64,000 nt of DNA from NCBI RefSeq assembly GCF_006443685.1, contig NZ_VFYP01000001.1, positions 372,001 to 436,000 of the forward strand, read 5' to 3'. This document shows positions 1 to 8,497 of the stretch, one piece after another. Within the stretch, counting starts at the first letter, position 1; each line of letters opens with the position of its first letter. The notes under the pieces are model-generated. The model did no database searches and had not been told where the DNA came from. It saw only the letters and a list, made by a program, of their open reading frames with translations. Source of the DNA: Rhizobium glycinendophyticum. Lineage in GTDB: Bacteria > Pseudomonadota > Alphaproteobacteria > Rhizobiales > Rhizobiaceae. The position numbers and the translations under genes are program-made.

Positions 1-7
1 ATGCCGC

Positions 8-265
8 TCAGTGCAGCGAAACGGTCTTCAGATCGTCCTCGGCCGCCTTGAAAAAGGTGCTCGAGCGATTGTCGGTCAAAAGGATCGGCGTGCCGTCGGC
101 GGCAAACAGGGCCCACAGATCGAGCGTCGGGTCGATCTCCGGCGCTTCGGGAAAACAGCGCGTCACCTCGTCGGATTTCATCTTGCGAATATAGCCCACT
201 TCGCCGGCTCCGAGATGAGCCAGTTCGGATTGCGTCAGGCGCGCTGAAGCTTCTTTCAGTAACAT
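8..265 (-). CDS. DUF1150 family protein
   Basis: An 85-residue protein of the DUF1150 family, small alphaproteobacterial proteins of unknown biochemical role. The family look is clear from an N-terminal ELAHLGAGEVGYIRKM stretch, a central LWALFAADGTP motif and a C-terminal AAEDDLKTVSLH end. I chose the ATG at 265 because a GGAGG lies 8 bases upstream; a longer frame has no such site. It lies 47 bases downstream of the Hsp20 gene on the same strand and is probably co-transcribed with it from the RpoH-like promoter at 784-813. Such sHSP-DUF1150 pairing suggests a stress-related accessory role, which is inference only. No signal peptide or membrane segment is seen. Confidence 0.85.
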   Translation of the reverse strand: MLLKEASARLTQSELAHLGAGEVGYIRKMKSDEVTRCFPEAPEIDPTLDLWALFAADGTPILLTDNRSSTFFKAAEDDLKTVSLH

Positions 266-312
266 TCCGAGCCTCCACATTGGGGGAGAGGCGGCAAACC
301 ATGCCGCACCCC

Positions 313-735
313 TCATTCTGCGGCCGAGATGTTAATTTTCCGTACCAGATGGACCGGTGCCATGCGGATGATGTCGATCGAGAGCAGTCCGTTGCGCAGG
401 CTGGCGCCCGTCACTTCCATGCCGTCTTCCAGCCCGAAAACCCTTTGAAACTGGCGTGCCGCGATGCCGCGGAAGAGAAAATCCTGCTCTTCCCGTTCGG
501 CCTGCTTGCCGGTGATCGAAAGCTGCCCGCCCTCGATCGTCACGTCCAGTTCGTCCTCGCCGAAGCCCGCGACCGCAAGCGTGATTCGCAGCCGGTCCTG
601 TCCCTTGTCGGAGGGCAGGCGTTCGATGTCATACGGCGGATAGCCGTCGCTTCCGCGTGGCCGCCGGAGCGGAACGCCCTCGGCGAGACTGAAGGTGATG
701 ATCAACCCCTCGGCGGGAAGTCGGCTTCGGCTCAT
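313..735 (-). CDS. Hsp20 family small heat-shock protein
   Basis: A 140-residue cytoplasmic small heat-shock protein, an ATP-independent holdase that keeps unfolding proteins soluble. The alpha-crystallin domain fills most of the chain; typical pieces are LAVAGFGEDELDVTIEGGQL, a short polar turn, FLFRGIAARQFQRVFGL, and a C-terminal beta-strand region. The ATG at 735 is preceded by AGAGGA at good spacing, so a longer in-frame extension is not needed. The leader carries a perfect six-pair hairpin with a UUCG tetraloop (755-770), and upstream is an alphaproteobacterial RpoH-type promoter. The gene is followed by the DUF1150 gene. Family is certain; the exact rhizobial Hsp class (A or B) was not assigned. 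Confidence 0.93.
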   Translation of the reverse strand: MSRSRLPAEGLIITFSLAEGVPLRRPRGSDGYPPYDIERLPSDKGQDRLRITLAVAGFGEDELDVTIEGGQLSITGKQAEREEQDFLFRGIAARQFQRVFGLEDGMEVTGASLRNGLLSIDIIRMAPVHLVRKINISAAE

Positions 736-783
736 CTGATCCTCTGTTTGCGCAACCGGCCGAAGCCGGTTTTTCTCCGCCCG

Positions 784-813
784 AATATGGGGAGTGTCGT
801 GCGGCGCGACAAG
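784..813 (-). promoter_or_regulatory. RpoH (sigma-32) type promoter for the Hsp20-DUF1150 operon
   Basis: Read on the minus strand: CTTGTC (813-808), a 15-base spacer, then CCCCATATT (792-784). This matches the alphaproteobacterial heat-shock consensus of CTTG in the -35 region and CCCCATnT in the -10. It sits about 50 bases upstream of the Hsp20 start, the expected place. Confidence 0.75.
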
Positions 814-879
814 CGGTCGAATGCTTGACAAACGCCATTCGGATCGCCAAGCCTCGCGCTTTCGCTATCAGGACATCCC

Positions 880-1824
880 ATGACAGACCCCCGCAAAATC
901 ATTATCGACACGGATCCCGGCCAGGACGATGCAGCGGCCCTCATGCTCGCCTTTGCAAGCCCGGACGAACTGAACCTTCTCGGCATCACGACGGTCGCCG
1001 GCAATGTGCCGCTCTCCTATACGAGCCGCAACGCCCGTATCGTCTGCGAACTCTGCGGCCAGCAGGATCGCGCCGTCTATGAAGGCGCCGAGCGGCCGAT
1101 GGTACGCCCCCTTGTCACCGCCGAGCATGTGCATGGCAAGACCGGCCTCGACGGCGCGGTCCTGCCGGAACCGACGATGAAGGTGCAACCGCAGCACGGG
1201 GTCGATTTCATCATCGATACCATCCGCCGCGAGCCGGAAGGATCCGTCACGCTCTGCACGCTCGGCCCGCTCACCAATATCGGGCTCGCTCTCCAGAAGG
1301 CACCGGACATCGCGCCCCGCGTGAAGGAACTGGTGATGATGGGCGGCGGCTTCTTCGAAGGCGGCAACATTACGCCTGCCGCCGAATTCAACATTTACGT
1401 CGATCCCCATGCCGCAGCCGCTGTCGTCGGTTCCGGCATCCCCGTCACCATGATGCCGCTCGACGTCACCCACCAGTTGATGACCACCAAGGCCCGCGTC
1501 GCCCGCATCGCCGAAATCGGCACCAGGCCGGCCGCAACCATGGTCGAATGGCTGCAGTTCTTCGAACGCTTCGACGAGGAGAAATACGGGTCTGACGGTG
1601 GTCCGCTGCATGATCCGACTGTCATCGCTTACCTTCTGAAGCCGGAACTCTTCAGCGGACGCCACTGCAACGTCGAGATCGAGCTGCAATCCGAACTGAC
1701 GGTCGGCATGACCGTCGTCGATTGGTGGCGCGTGTCCGGCCGCAAGCCGAACGTCCAGGTCATGCGCAACGTCGATGCCGACGGCTTCTTCGACCTGCTC
1801 ATCGAGCGTTTCGCCCGTCTCTGA
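880..1824 (+). CDS. iunH: Inosine-uridine preferring nucleoside hydrolase
   Basis: A 314-residue enzyme hydrolysing the N-glycosidic bond of nucleosides to free base and ribose. The family's N-terminal Ca-binding motif DTDPGQDDAAAL is at residues 10-21; further marks are TTVAGNV near 40, the ELVMMGGGFFEGGNITPAAEFN block near 150-172, and a conserved HDPTVIAYLL late in the protein. Length is normal for the family. The ATG at 880 has AGGA upstream. Ribose released would feed the ribokinase at 4400-5299, which lies on the other side of a chemoreceptor. Converges on that chemoreceptor over a shared terminator. Substrate range (purine or pyrimidine nucleosides) cannot be read from sequence. Confidence 0.9.
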   Translation: MTDPRKIIIDTDPGQDDAAALMLAFASPDELNLLGITTVAGNVPLSYTSRNARIVCELCGQQDRAVYEGAERPMVRPLVTAEHVHGKTGLDGAVLPEPTMKVQPQHGVDFIIDTIRREPEGSVTLCTLGPLTNIGLALQKAPDIAPRVKELVMMGGGFFEGGNITPAAEFNIYVDPHAAAAVVGSGIPVTMMPLDVTHQLMTTKARVARIAEIGTRPAATMVEWLQFFERFDEEKYGSDGGPLHDPTVIAYLLKPELFSGRHCNVEIELQSELTVGMTVVDWWRVSGRKPNVQVMRNVDADGFFDLLIERFARL

Positions 1825-1859
1825 ACGCGCTTTCGCGCAACGGCCTTGGCCGAAATGGA

Positions 1860-1887
1860 AAAGGGTCGCCATCGCTGGCGACCCTTT
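1860..1887. terminator. Bidirectional terminator between convergent genes
   Basis: Perfect 11-base-pair stem, AAAGGGTCGCC at 1860-1870 and GGCGACCCTTT at 1877-1887, with a six-base loop. T runs on both sides suit termination of both the nucleoside hydrolase and the chemoreceptor transcripts. Confidence 0.85.
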
Positions 1888-1915
1888 ATGTTTGTGGGAA
1901 AGCCTTCGGAAGACC

Positions 1916-4264
1916 TCAGAATTCTTCCCAGCTGTCGCCGCCGGATGCGCCGCCACCGGCCGCGGCCACCTTGCGCGGCGTCGGCTGGTAGGCCGGAGCG
2001 CGGGTGGTCGCCGTTGCTGCGGGCCTGGAAGGCTGGCGCATCGCCTCGGCCGTGGCCCTGAGGGCTGCTCCCGGCTGCGCGTTGCCGCTCACCTGGAAGC
2101 GCGCCACAAGTGTACGCAGGTTGTCGGACTCCCCGCGCAGCGCCATGCTGGCCGCCGTCGTTTCTTCCACCATCGCGGCGTTCTGCTGCGTCACCTGGTC
2201 CATCTGGTTGACGGCAGAATTGACCTCTTTCAGGCCCGAAGCCTGTTCGCTCGCCGAAGCCGAGATCTGCCGGATCAGCCCGTTGATCTGCATGACCTGA
2301 TCGGAGATCTTCTGCAGGGTCTCGCCGGCCTGGCCGACGAGTTGCACGCCATCCTTCACCTGGGCGCCGGACGCGTTGATCAGCGCCTTGATCTCCTTTG
2401 CTGCCGTCGCCGAGCGTTGCGCCAGTTCGCGCACTTCCTGGGCAACGACGGCAAAACCCTTGCCGGCTTCCCCTGCGCGGGCAGCCTCGACGCCGGCATT
2501 GAGCGCCAGGAGGTTCGTCTGGAAGGCGATTTCGTCAATGACGCCGATAATCCGCGAAATTTCCATCGAGGACTGTTCGATGCCCTGCATCGAGGCAACG
2601 GCCTTGCGCACGACTTCACCGGATGCCTCGGCGTCCTTGACGGCGATGCTGACGGTATTGGCCGCGACACCGGCATTGTCGGCGCTGGAATTGACCTGTT
2701 CGGTTAGCTCGTTGAGCGCTGCCGCCGTCTCTTCCAGGCTCGCCGCCTGCTGCTCGGTGCGCTTGGCGAGGTCCGCCGCACTTTCGGAAATCTCGCCTGT
2801 GCCGGCACTGATGTTGACCACACCGGAATTCACGGAAGCGATCGCCTGTTCGAGCGTTGCGACAGCATCGTTGAAGTCGCGCTTCAGCGCCGCATATTCG
2901 CCCGGGAATTCATCCGGCAGGCGATAGGTAAGGTTGCCCTGCGACAGCTGGGCAAGACCATTGCCGAGGGCTGCCACCACATGCTGCTGGGTCGCAGCCG
3001 ACGCATTGCGGTCCTGCTCGTTGCGCCGGCGCTCGCCTTCCGCAGCGCTGCGCTGCGCCTCCGCTTCTGCCGCCAGCATGTGGCTTTCGGCGAGGCGATG
3101 GCGGAAGCCATCGAGTGCCTTTGCCACCATGCCGATTTCGTCCAGCCGGTCCTGGTTGGAAACATCGGTCTCGTAATTGCCCTTCGACATGCGCTCCACG
3201 TCGCCGACCAGCCCGTGCAACGGCCGCTGCGCAAGCGAACGCACCGCAAGGAACAGCGCGATCATCACGGCCGCAAGCATCACCAGGCCACCGATGATCA
3301 TCATCGTCGTCTGCGCCTTGACCGGTGCGCTGATTGCCGCGTGCGGAATGTCCACGATGACGGTCCAGGTCGCGTTCACGCCAGGCACTTCGAAGGGGTA
3401 GAGCAGGCGATCGAAGCTTTCGCCGTCTTCGCCGCCAAGGTTGCTCAGCACGCTGCCCTTGCCGCTGTTGATCGCGGTCTTGACCGCATCGGCGCCCTCG
3501 GCCTCATAGGGCTTCATCAGAAGATCGTCATTCGGTGCGACCAGCCACTGCGCGCCCTGTCCAACCAGCAGCACGCGCCCGGTCTCGAAGGGTTTCAGGG
3601 CCTTCAGCTTGTCCGAAAGGGAGAGAAGCGAAATGTCGACGCCGCTGACACCGATCATCTTGCCGCCGGAGAAGACAGGATAGGCAATCGAACTCATCGT
3701 CGTCGGCACGTCGGTGCCTTCGGCAAGATAAGGCGCCGTGATCGCGCCCTTGCCGCTCTTCGCGGCGAGCGCATACCATTCGGCGTCGTACTTGGCCGCA
3801 AAAGTCGAGTACTGGATCGCCCCGTTGCGGTCCTTCGACCAGTAGGGGGTATAGATGCCGTCGGCATTGGCACCCAGATCGGTCTGCCCCTTGATTTCGT
3901 CTTTCCGGCCATCGATCGCCCCGGGCTCCTCGGCCATCCAGCTACCGAATGCGAAGGGATTCTGCTCCAGATTCGCCTTCAGGATATTGGTAATCCCCAT
4001 GCGGTCGAAGGACTTGCCTTCATGGCCGCGGCCGATCACGCCCGACATCAGGCGCGCGGCACTTGCAAGCTCGCCGATATTGCCGGCGACTTCGCGGGCG
4101 ATCGACTTCGCCTCGGCATCGGCCTGTTGCATGATCAGCGCATGGACGCGGTCCCGCGTCTGGGAAATGAGAACGAGATTGGAAACGAAGAGCACGAGGC
4201 CGATCGCTGCGCCGGTAACAACCAGCAGCTTGATAGCGATGGATCGAGAAAACAGGGCGAACAT
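1916..4264 (-). CDS. Methyl-accepting chemotaxis protein, dCache-type, with CheR-tether-like tail
   Basis: A 782-residue transmembrane chemoreceptor. Start at 4264 (MFALFSRS) is followed by TM1 (about residues 8-30), a large periplasmic region of about 300 residues that looks like a double-Cache sensor ([41 protein letters not shown]), TM2 ([19 protein letters not shown]), a HAMP domain, a second HAMP-like segment ([18 protein letters not shown]) and the signalling domain with the hairpin-tip sequence [20 protein letters not shown]. The last residues are SWEEF, fitting the aromatic-x-x-aromatic pentapeptide that tethers CheR in other receptors. It lies between nucleoside hydrolase and ribokinase. 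The ligand is unknown. Confidence 0.92.
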   Translation of the reverse strand: MFALFSRSIAIKLLVVTGAAIGLVLFVSNLVLISQTRDRVHALIMQQADAEAKSIAREVAGNIGELASAARLMSGVIGRGHEGKSFDRMGITNILKANLEQNPFAFGSWMAEEPGAIDGRKDEIKGQTDLGANADGIYTPYWSKDRNGAIQYSTFAAKYDAEWYALAAKSGKGAITAPYLAEGTDVPTTMSSIAYPVFSGGKMIGVSGVDISLLSLSDKLKALKPFETGRVLLVGQGAQWLVAPNDDLLMKPYEAEGADAVKTAINSGKGSVLSNLGGEDGESFDRLLYPFEVPGVNATWTVIVDIPHAAISAPVKAQTTMMIIGGLVMLAAVMIALFLAVRSLAQRPLHGLVGDVERMSKGNYETDVSNQDRLDEIGMVAKALDGFRHRLAESHMLAAEAEAQRSAAEGERRRNEQDRNASAATQQHVVAALGNGLAQLSQGNLTYRLPDEFPGEYAALKRDFNDAVATLEQAIASVNSGVVNISAGTGEISESAADLAKRTEQQAASLEETAAALNELTEQVNSSADNAGVAANTVSIAVKDAEASGEVVRKAVASMQGIEQSSMEISRIIGVIDEIAFQTNLLALNAGVEAARAGEAGKGFAVVAQEVRELAQRSATAAKEIKALINASGAQVKDGVQLVGQAGETLQKISDQVMQINGLIRQISASASEQASGLKEVNSAVNQMDQVTQQNAAMVEETTAASMALRGESDNLRTLVARFQVSGNAQPGAALRATAEAMRQPSRPAATATTRAPAYQPTPRKVAAAGGGASGGDSWEEF

Positions 4265-4399
4265 GGCAGATCCTGGAGGAGAGGTCACTCTGCATCGGCA
4301 TGCGGTCCGCGCGATCATGGCGCAGCCTGTCCAGCCGCGGCCGGACATGAGGTCGCCTCACGTTAAATCGCCATAACTTAATGGGCCGCTAAGAAGAGA

Positions 4400-5299
4400 T
4401 CAGATTGCCCGCTCGACTTCGCCCGAAACAGGGATAGCCGGCTGCGCCCCGGCCTTCAGGCAGGCACGTGATCCCGCAACGGCAGCCCGCCGCAGCGCCA
4501 GATCGAAGTCGAGTCCTGCATCCAGACTCGCGGCAAAATAACCGCAGAAGGTATCGCCGGCGCCGACCGTATCGACAGGCTCGATCTTCAGACCCTTTGC
4601 CCTGTGAAGCGTGCCGCCCTCGACCGCGATCACGCCGGCAGCGCCAAGCGTGATGATCAGAACTTGGCCGGTCTCCCGATGCATGGCAAGCGCGGTCTCT
4701 TCCCGCTCGGCAGCACTCAAGCCTTGCCGTCCGGCCAGCAGCTCGAACTCGGTCTCATTGGCGATCACGATATCCGCGAGCTTCGCCAGCGTTGCGGCTT
4801 CCGCCGTCAGCGGCGCCAGGTTGAGGATCGTTCGTACGCCAGTGCCCTTGGCGGCCATCAGCGCGGCTTCCACGGCCGGGGCCGGCACTTCCAGCTGCAG
4901 CATCAGCGTATCGCCCGCCTTCAGCGCGGCAACGGCAGCCTTCGCTTGCCCCGAATCGACCGTTCCATTCGCGCCGGCCACCACGGCAATCATGTTCTCG
5001 CCGTCGCCGCCAACCAGGATCAGGGCCGTCCCTGTCGCCCCGTCCACCGTCTTCACGCCGGAGAGATCGGTCCCAGCTTCCTTGAGAAGGGAAATCGCCG
5101 GTCCGGCGAATTCGTCACGGCCGACAGCGCCGACCATCCGCACGATCGCACCTGCCCGCCGCGCGGCGAGCGCCTGGTTTGCACCTTTGCCGCCGGCGGC
5201 CGTGGCAAAACCCGTGCCGGCGACCGTCTCACCGGGAACCGGCAGGCGAGGCGTGGTGGCAACCAGATCCATGTTGATGGAGCCGAAGACGGTGATCAT
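4400..5299 (-). CDS. rbsK: Ribokinase
   Basis: A 299-residue PfkB-family kinase phosphorylating D-ribose to ribose-5-phosphate with ATP. N-terminal MITVFGSINMDLVA and the substrate-site GGKGANQALAARRAG motif (about residues 36-50) are ribokinase hallmarks; the C-terminal catalytic motif is DTVGAGDTFCGYFAASL with the general-base Asp. Length is typical. It starts 48 bases after the end of rmuC on the same strand and may be co-transcribed with it. Together with the nearby nucleoside hydrolase it would salvage ribose from nucleosides. No ribose ABC transporter is in the window. Confidence 0.93.
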   Translation of the reverse strand: MITVFGSINMDLVATTPRLPVPGETVAGTGFATAAGGKGANQALAARRAGAIVRMVGAVGRDEFAGPAISLLKEAGTDLSGVKTVDGATGTALILVGGDGENMIAVVAGANGTVDSGQAKAAVAALKAGDTLMLQLEVPAPAVEAALMAAKGTGVRTILNLAPLTAEAATLAKLADIVIANETEFELLAGRQGLSAAEREETALAMHRETGQVLIITLGAAGVIAVEGGTLHRAKGLKIEPVDTVGAGDTFCGYFAASLDAGLDFDLALRRAAVAGSRACLKAGAQPAIPVSGEVERAI

Positions 5300-5347
5300 G
5301 AGCGCGAGCCTCCCTTAACCAGTGTTGCGCTCTTGTGGACCAGCCCG

Positions 5348-6571
5348 TCAGTCTTCGTCAACAACCCTGAGCTTGAGAAGACCGGTGCGGCTTTCCACCG
5401 CCCGAGGCGCAGCATCGGTTGCGTCGACGGCACCACCCGGCGCCTCGAATTCCATGGCTTCGATCTTCGCCCCGCGCTTCGCCAGCTTGTCGGAGGAAGT
5501 GATGATCTGCTCGACATCCTTCTGCGCCGCAAGAAAATGGCTCTGCAGTTTGCGCGTCCGGTCGTCCAACCGTCCCAAATCTTCCATCAGACGGATCACT
5601 TCGCCCTGGATCAGATGCGCCTGTTCGCGCATCCGCTGGTCCTTCAGCACCGCCTGGATCACCTGGATCGACAGCATCAGCAGGGAAGGGGAGACGATCA
5701 CCACGCGCTGGCGATGCGCCTTCTGCACCACGCCCTCGAAATTCTCGTGGATCTCCGCAAAGATCGATTCCGACGGCACGAACAGGAAGGCCATTTCCTG
5801 CGTCTCGCCCGGCAGCAGATATTTCTCCGAGATGTCTTTTATGTGCACTTCGATGTCGCGGCGAAACTGCTGGCTCGCCACCTTCTTCAGCTCCGGTGTC
5901 TCGCCGTCGCGAATGGCGTTCCAGGCCTCCAGCGGAAATTTCGCGTCGACCACCAGCGGCGGCGAATTGTTCGGCATCCGGATGGTGCAGTCCGGCCGCG
6001 ATCCGTTCGACAGCGTCGTCTGGAATTCGTAAGCCCCCATCGGCAGCCCGTCGGCCACGATCGTCTCCATGCGTGACTGACCAAAGGCACCACGCGTCTG
6101 CTTGTTGGAGAGGATCGCCTGCAGACCCACAACATCCTTCGCCAGCGACTGGATGTTGTTCTGCGCCGCATCGATCACCGCCAGCCGTTCCTGCAGCGTG
6201 CGCAGGTTGTCATGGGTCGATTTCGTCTGCTCGGTGATCGTGGTCCCCAGTCGATGCGTCATCCCGTCCAGCCGCTGGCTGATCGACTGGTTGAGCTCCG
6301 CCTGCCGACTGCCGAAAACTTCCGCCATGGTCGCCAGCCGTCCCTGCATTTCGGCCTGCGCCTTCAGGAGTTCTGCGAGGCGCGCCTCCGCCGCCTCGTC
6401 ACGCCGCAACGCGTCCTCCATCATCTGTGCACGCATGCGCGCGGAACGCGTCGATTGAAGGACGATGGCAAGGATGGGAAAGGCGATGATTACGGCGGCC
6501 AACGCCAGCAAAAAGCCGGGGCCGAGCGTGACGGAGCCGATGGTGAGGGCGGGAATATCTTGGATGTTCAT
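5348..6571 (-). CDS. rmuC: DNA recombination protein RmuC
   Basis: A 407-residue RmuC-family protein, predicted inner-membrane anchored with a nuclease-fold domain; in E. coli its loss changes inversion rates between short inverted repeats. Residues about 18-40 form one membrane helix (LGPGFLLALAAVIIAFPILAIVL), followed by a long coiled coil (about 45-130) and the RmuC domain with GAYEFQTTLSNGSRPDCTIRM, VVDAKFPLEAW and EMAFLFVPSE. ATG at 6571 is the first in frame. The divergent spacer to the globin-coupled receptor (6572-6854) is AT-richer than its surroundings and must hold both promoters. Downstream gene is rbsK. Confidence 0.93.
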   Translation of the reverse strand: MNIQDIPALTIGSVTLGPGFLLALAAVIIAFPILAIVLQSTRSARMRAQMMEDALRRDEAAEARLAELLKAQAEMQGRLATMAEVFGSRQAELNQSISQRLDGMTHRLGTTITEQTKSTHDNLRTLQERLAVIDAAQNNIQSLAKDVVGLQAILSNKQTRGAFGQSRMETIVADGLPMGAYEFQTTLSNGSRPDCTIRMPNNSPPLVVDAKFPLEAWNAIRDGETPELKKVASQQFRRDIEVHIKDISEKYLLPGETQEMAFLFVPSESIFAEIHENFEGVVQKAHRQRVVIVSPSLLMLSIQVIQAVLKDQRMREQAHLIQGEVIRLMEDLGRLDDRTRKLQSHFLAAQKDVEQIITSSDKLAKRGAKIEAMEFEAPGGAVDATDAAPRAVESRTGLLKLRVVDED

Positions 6572-6854
6572 TCACCGACTATACCCGATTCGGTCTCAGG
6601 AACCAGATCAAAGAGTGAACGCGACTTCTGCCGCGACTGTCACGGCCGACCTCTTTGGAAGTTTTTAACCCTGAAAAATTGATGAATAACAAGAAAGGCC
6701 GGCAAAAGCGCCCATCGCTGGCATCTCCTCCCATGCCGTTAAAAATATAAGACAACTTTCGGTTATTTTAGAAACTCTACATTTACCAATTGAGCGTCTT
6801 CTGAGGTCAAAGGACGCGATCCTGCGTTGCCCCAGCAATGGACTGAGAATCACC

Positions 6855-8384
6855 ATGGTGCCGTCGAGTGACAATTCCGATCTGAAGAACCGCCTTCGCT
6901 TTCTGGGCCTGGACGACAGGGGCCGAGAGACCCTGCGTCGCATGGGGCCCTTAATCCGTGCCAATATCGGTGGCGCGCTGGAGATCTTCTACGACAAGAT
7001 CCGCAAGGTCCCCGAAACCGCCGCCTTTTTCCGCAGCGAGGATCATATCCGCAGTGCCAAGAGCCGTCAGGAAGACCATTGGGGCATCGTCGGCACGGCG
7101 GAATATACCGAAAGCTACGTCGAAGGCGTCACTAAGGTCGGCAAGGCCCATGCCCGCATCGGTCTTGAGCCGCGCTGGTATATCGGCGGCTATGCCCTGG
7201 TGCTCGAACAGCTGATCCACGCGGTTGCCCGCGACCGCTGGCCGAGCCGCTTCGGCCGGCAGAAGGCGCCGCAACTGGCCGACGAGATTTCCGTCGTCAT
7301 GAAGGCCGCCATGCTCGACATGGATTACTCCATCTCCGTCTATCTCGACATCCTGGCCGCCGAGCGCAAGCGGGCCGAAGAGACGAGGCTACGCGCCGAA
7401 GCCGAGCAGGCAACCGCGCTTGCCGCCCTCCGGGCTGTCCTGACCAAGCTTGCCGCAGGTGACCTCGAAGCCCGACTGCCCGACGATTTGCCCGCCAATT
7501 TCGCCGAGATGGCACGCGACTACAACGCCTCTGTTGATGCCCTGCGCGCCACGATCGGTACGGTTCGCAGCTCGGCCGACGAGATCTTCAAATCCACCTC
7601 CGCGATTGCAGAGGCGACCGATGACCTCGCCCAGCGCACCGAGCAGCAGGCGGCAGGTCTTGAGGAAAGCACCGCCGCCCTGCACGAACTCACCCAGAAC
7701 GTGACCCTTACCGCCGATGGCGCCCAGAAGGCCGCCCAGGTGGTCGGCATCGCCCTTGACGAGGCACGCGTCTCCGAACAGGTCGTCTCCCGCGCCGTCG
7801 ATGCCATGGGGGCTATCGAGAAGTCATCCGACGCCATCTCCAAGATCATCGGTGTGATCGACGAAATCGCCTTCCAGACGAACCTGCTCGCGCTGAACGC
7901 CGGCGTCGAGGCGGCCCGTGCCGGCGAGGCCGGTCGCGGTTTCGCGGTCGTCGCCCAGGAGGTCCGCGAACTTGCTCAGCGCTGCGCCAATGCCGCCCGC
8001 GAGATCAAGAGCCTGATCTCGCAAAGCTCCACCCAAGTCAATTCCGGCGTCGGCCTCGTCAACAATGCCGGCGATGCCCTGAAGCAGATCATCGTGCGCA
8101 TCGGCGAAATCAACCAGATCGTCGGCACCATCGCGGCTGCGGCGGCCGATCAGTCCGGCGGCCTGCGCGAGGTCAACACCTCGATCGCCTCCATGGACCA
8201 GATCACTCAGCGCAACGCCGCCATGGTCGAGGAGACCTCGGCCCAGACTGCGACGCTCGGGGAAGAAGCCGAACGCCTGCTCGCCGCCCTCCAGGGTTTC
8301 CGGATCCATAGCTCTCATGCCCACGCCATAAGCCACGCGCCTGTTCGTCGCGATCAGCCGGCGGATCGGAGGATGGCGGGATGA
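6855..8384 (+). CDS. Globin-coupled methyl-accepting chemotaxis protein (first of tandem pair)
   Basis: A 509-residue soluble chemoreceptor of the HemAT type. Residues about 10-165 are a protoglobin sensor; H99, preceding [14 protein letters not shown], aligns with the family's proximal haem histidine. A short HAMP-like stretch follows (LAAGDLEARLPDDLPANFAEM, about 200-220), then the signalling domain with [20 protein letters not shown] near 333-352. No transmembrane segment or signal peptide is seen, so it should sense oxygen or another gas from the cytoplasm. It lacks the WEEF-type tail of the two membrane receptors here. Ribosome binding site before ATG 6855 is weak. Its next neighbour is a paralogue with the same architecture. 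Confidence 0.93.
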   Translation: MVPSSDNSDLKNRLRFLGLDDRGRETLRRMGPLIRANIGGALEIFYDKIRKVPETAAFFRSEDHIRSAKSRQEDHWGIVGTAEYTESYVEGVTKVGKAHARIGLEPRWYIGGYALVLEQLIHAVARDRWPSRFGRQKAPQLADEISVVMKAAMLDMDYSISVYLDILAAERKRAEETRLRAEAEQATALAALRAVLTKLAAGDLEARLPDDLPANFAEMARDYNASVDALRATIGTVRSSADEIFKSTSAIAEATDDLAQRTEQQAAGLEESTAALHELTQNVTLTADGAQKAAQVVGIALDEARVSEQVVSRAVDAMGAIEKSSDAISKIIGVIDEIAFQTNLLALNAGVEAARAGEAGRGFAVVAQEVRELAQRCANAAREIKSLISQSSTQVNSGVGLVNNAGDALKQIIVRIGEINQIVGTIAAAAADQSGGLREVNTSIASMDQITQRNAAMVEETSAQTATLGEEAERLLAALQGFRIHSSHAHAISHAPVRRDQPADRRMAG

Positions 8385-8460
8385 CCCACAGCGCCGGGTC
8401 CAGGTGGAACAATTTCACCCCGGCGTTCAGCTTCTGTTTAGGAAACCGTGACAGGTCTGT

Positions 8461-8474
8461 TTGACGACCGTCAA
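8461..8474. promoter_or_regulatory. Perfect dyad TTGACG-AC-CGTCAA before second globin receptor
   Basis: Six-base arms around a two-base centre, 24 bases before the start of the second globin-coupled receptor. It could be an operator or overlap a -35 box (TTGACG). No family-specific match was recognised. Confidence 0.35.
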
Positions 8475-8497
8475 TCTCACAGCCTCGCGTTGGTAAC

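Noticed and set aside
736..777. ROSE-type RNA thermometer in the Hsp20 leader
   Set aside because: The leader from the RpoH-like promoter is only about 40 bases with one very stable UUCG hairpin; ROSE elements are longer with several imperfect stems and pair the Shine-Dalgarno region.
2981..4366. A 461-codon open frame antisense to the first chemoreceptor
   Set aside because: Composition typical of an antisense shadow and no start context.
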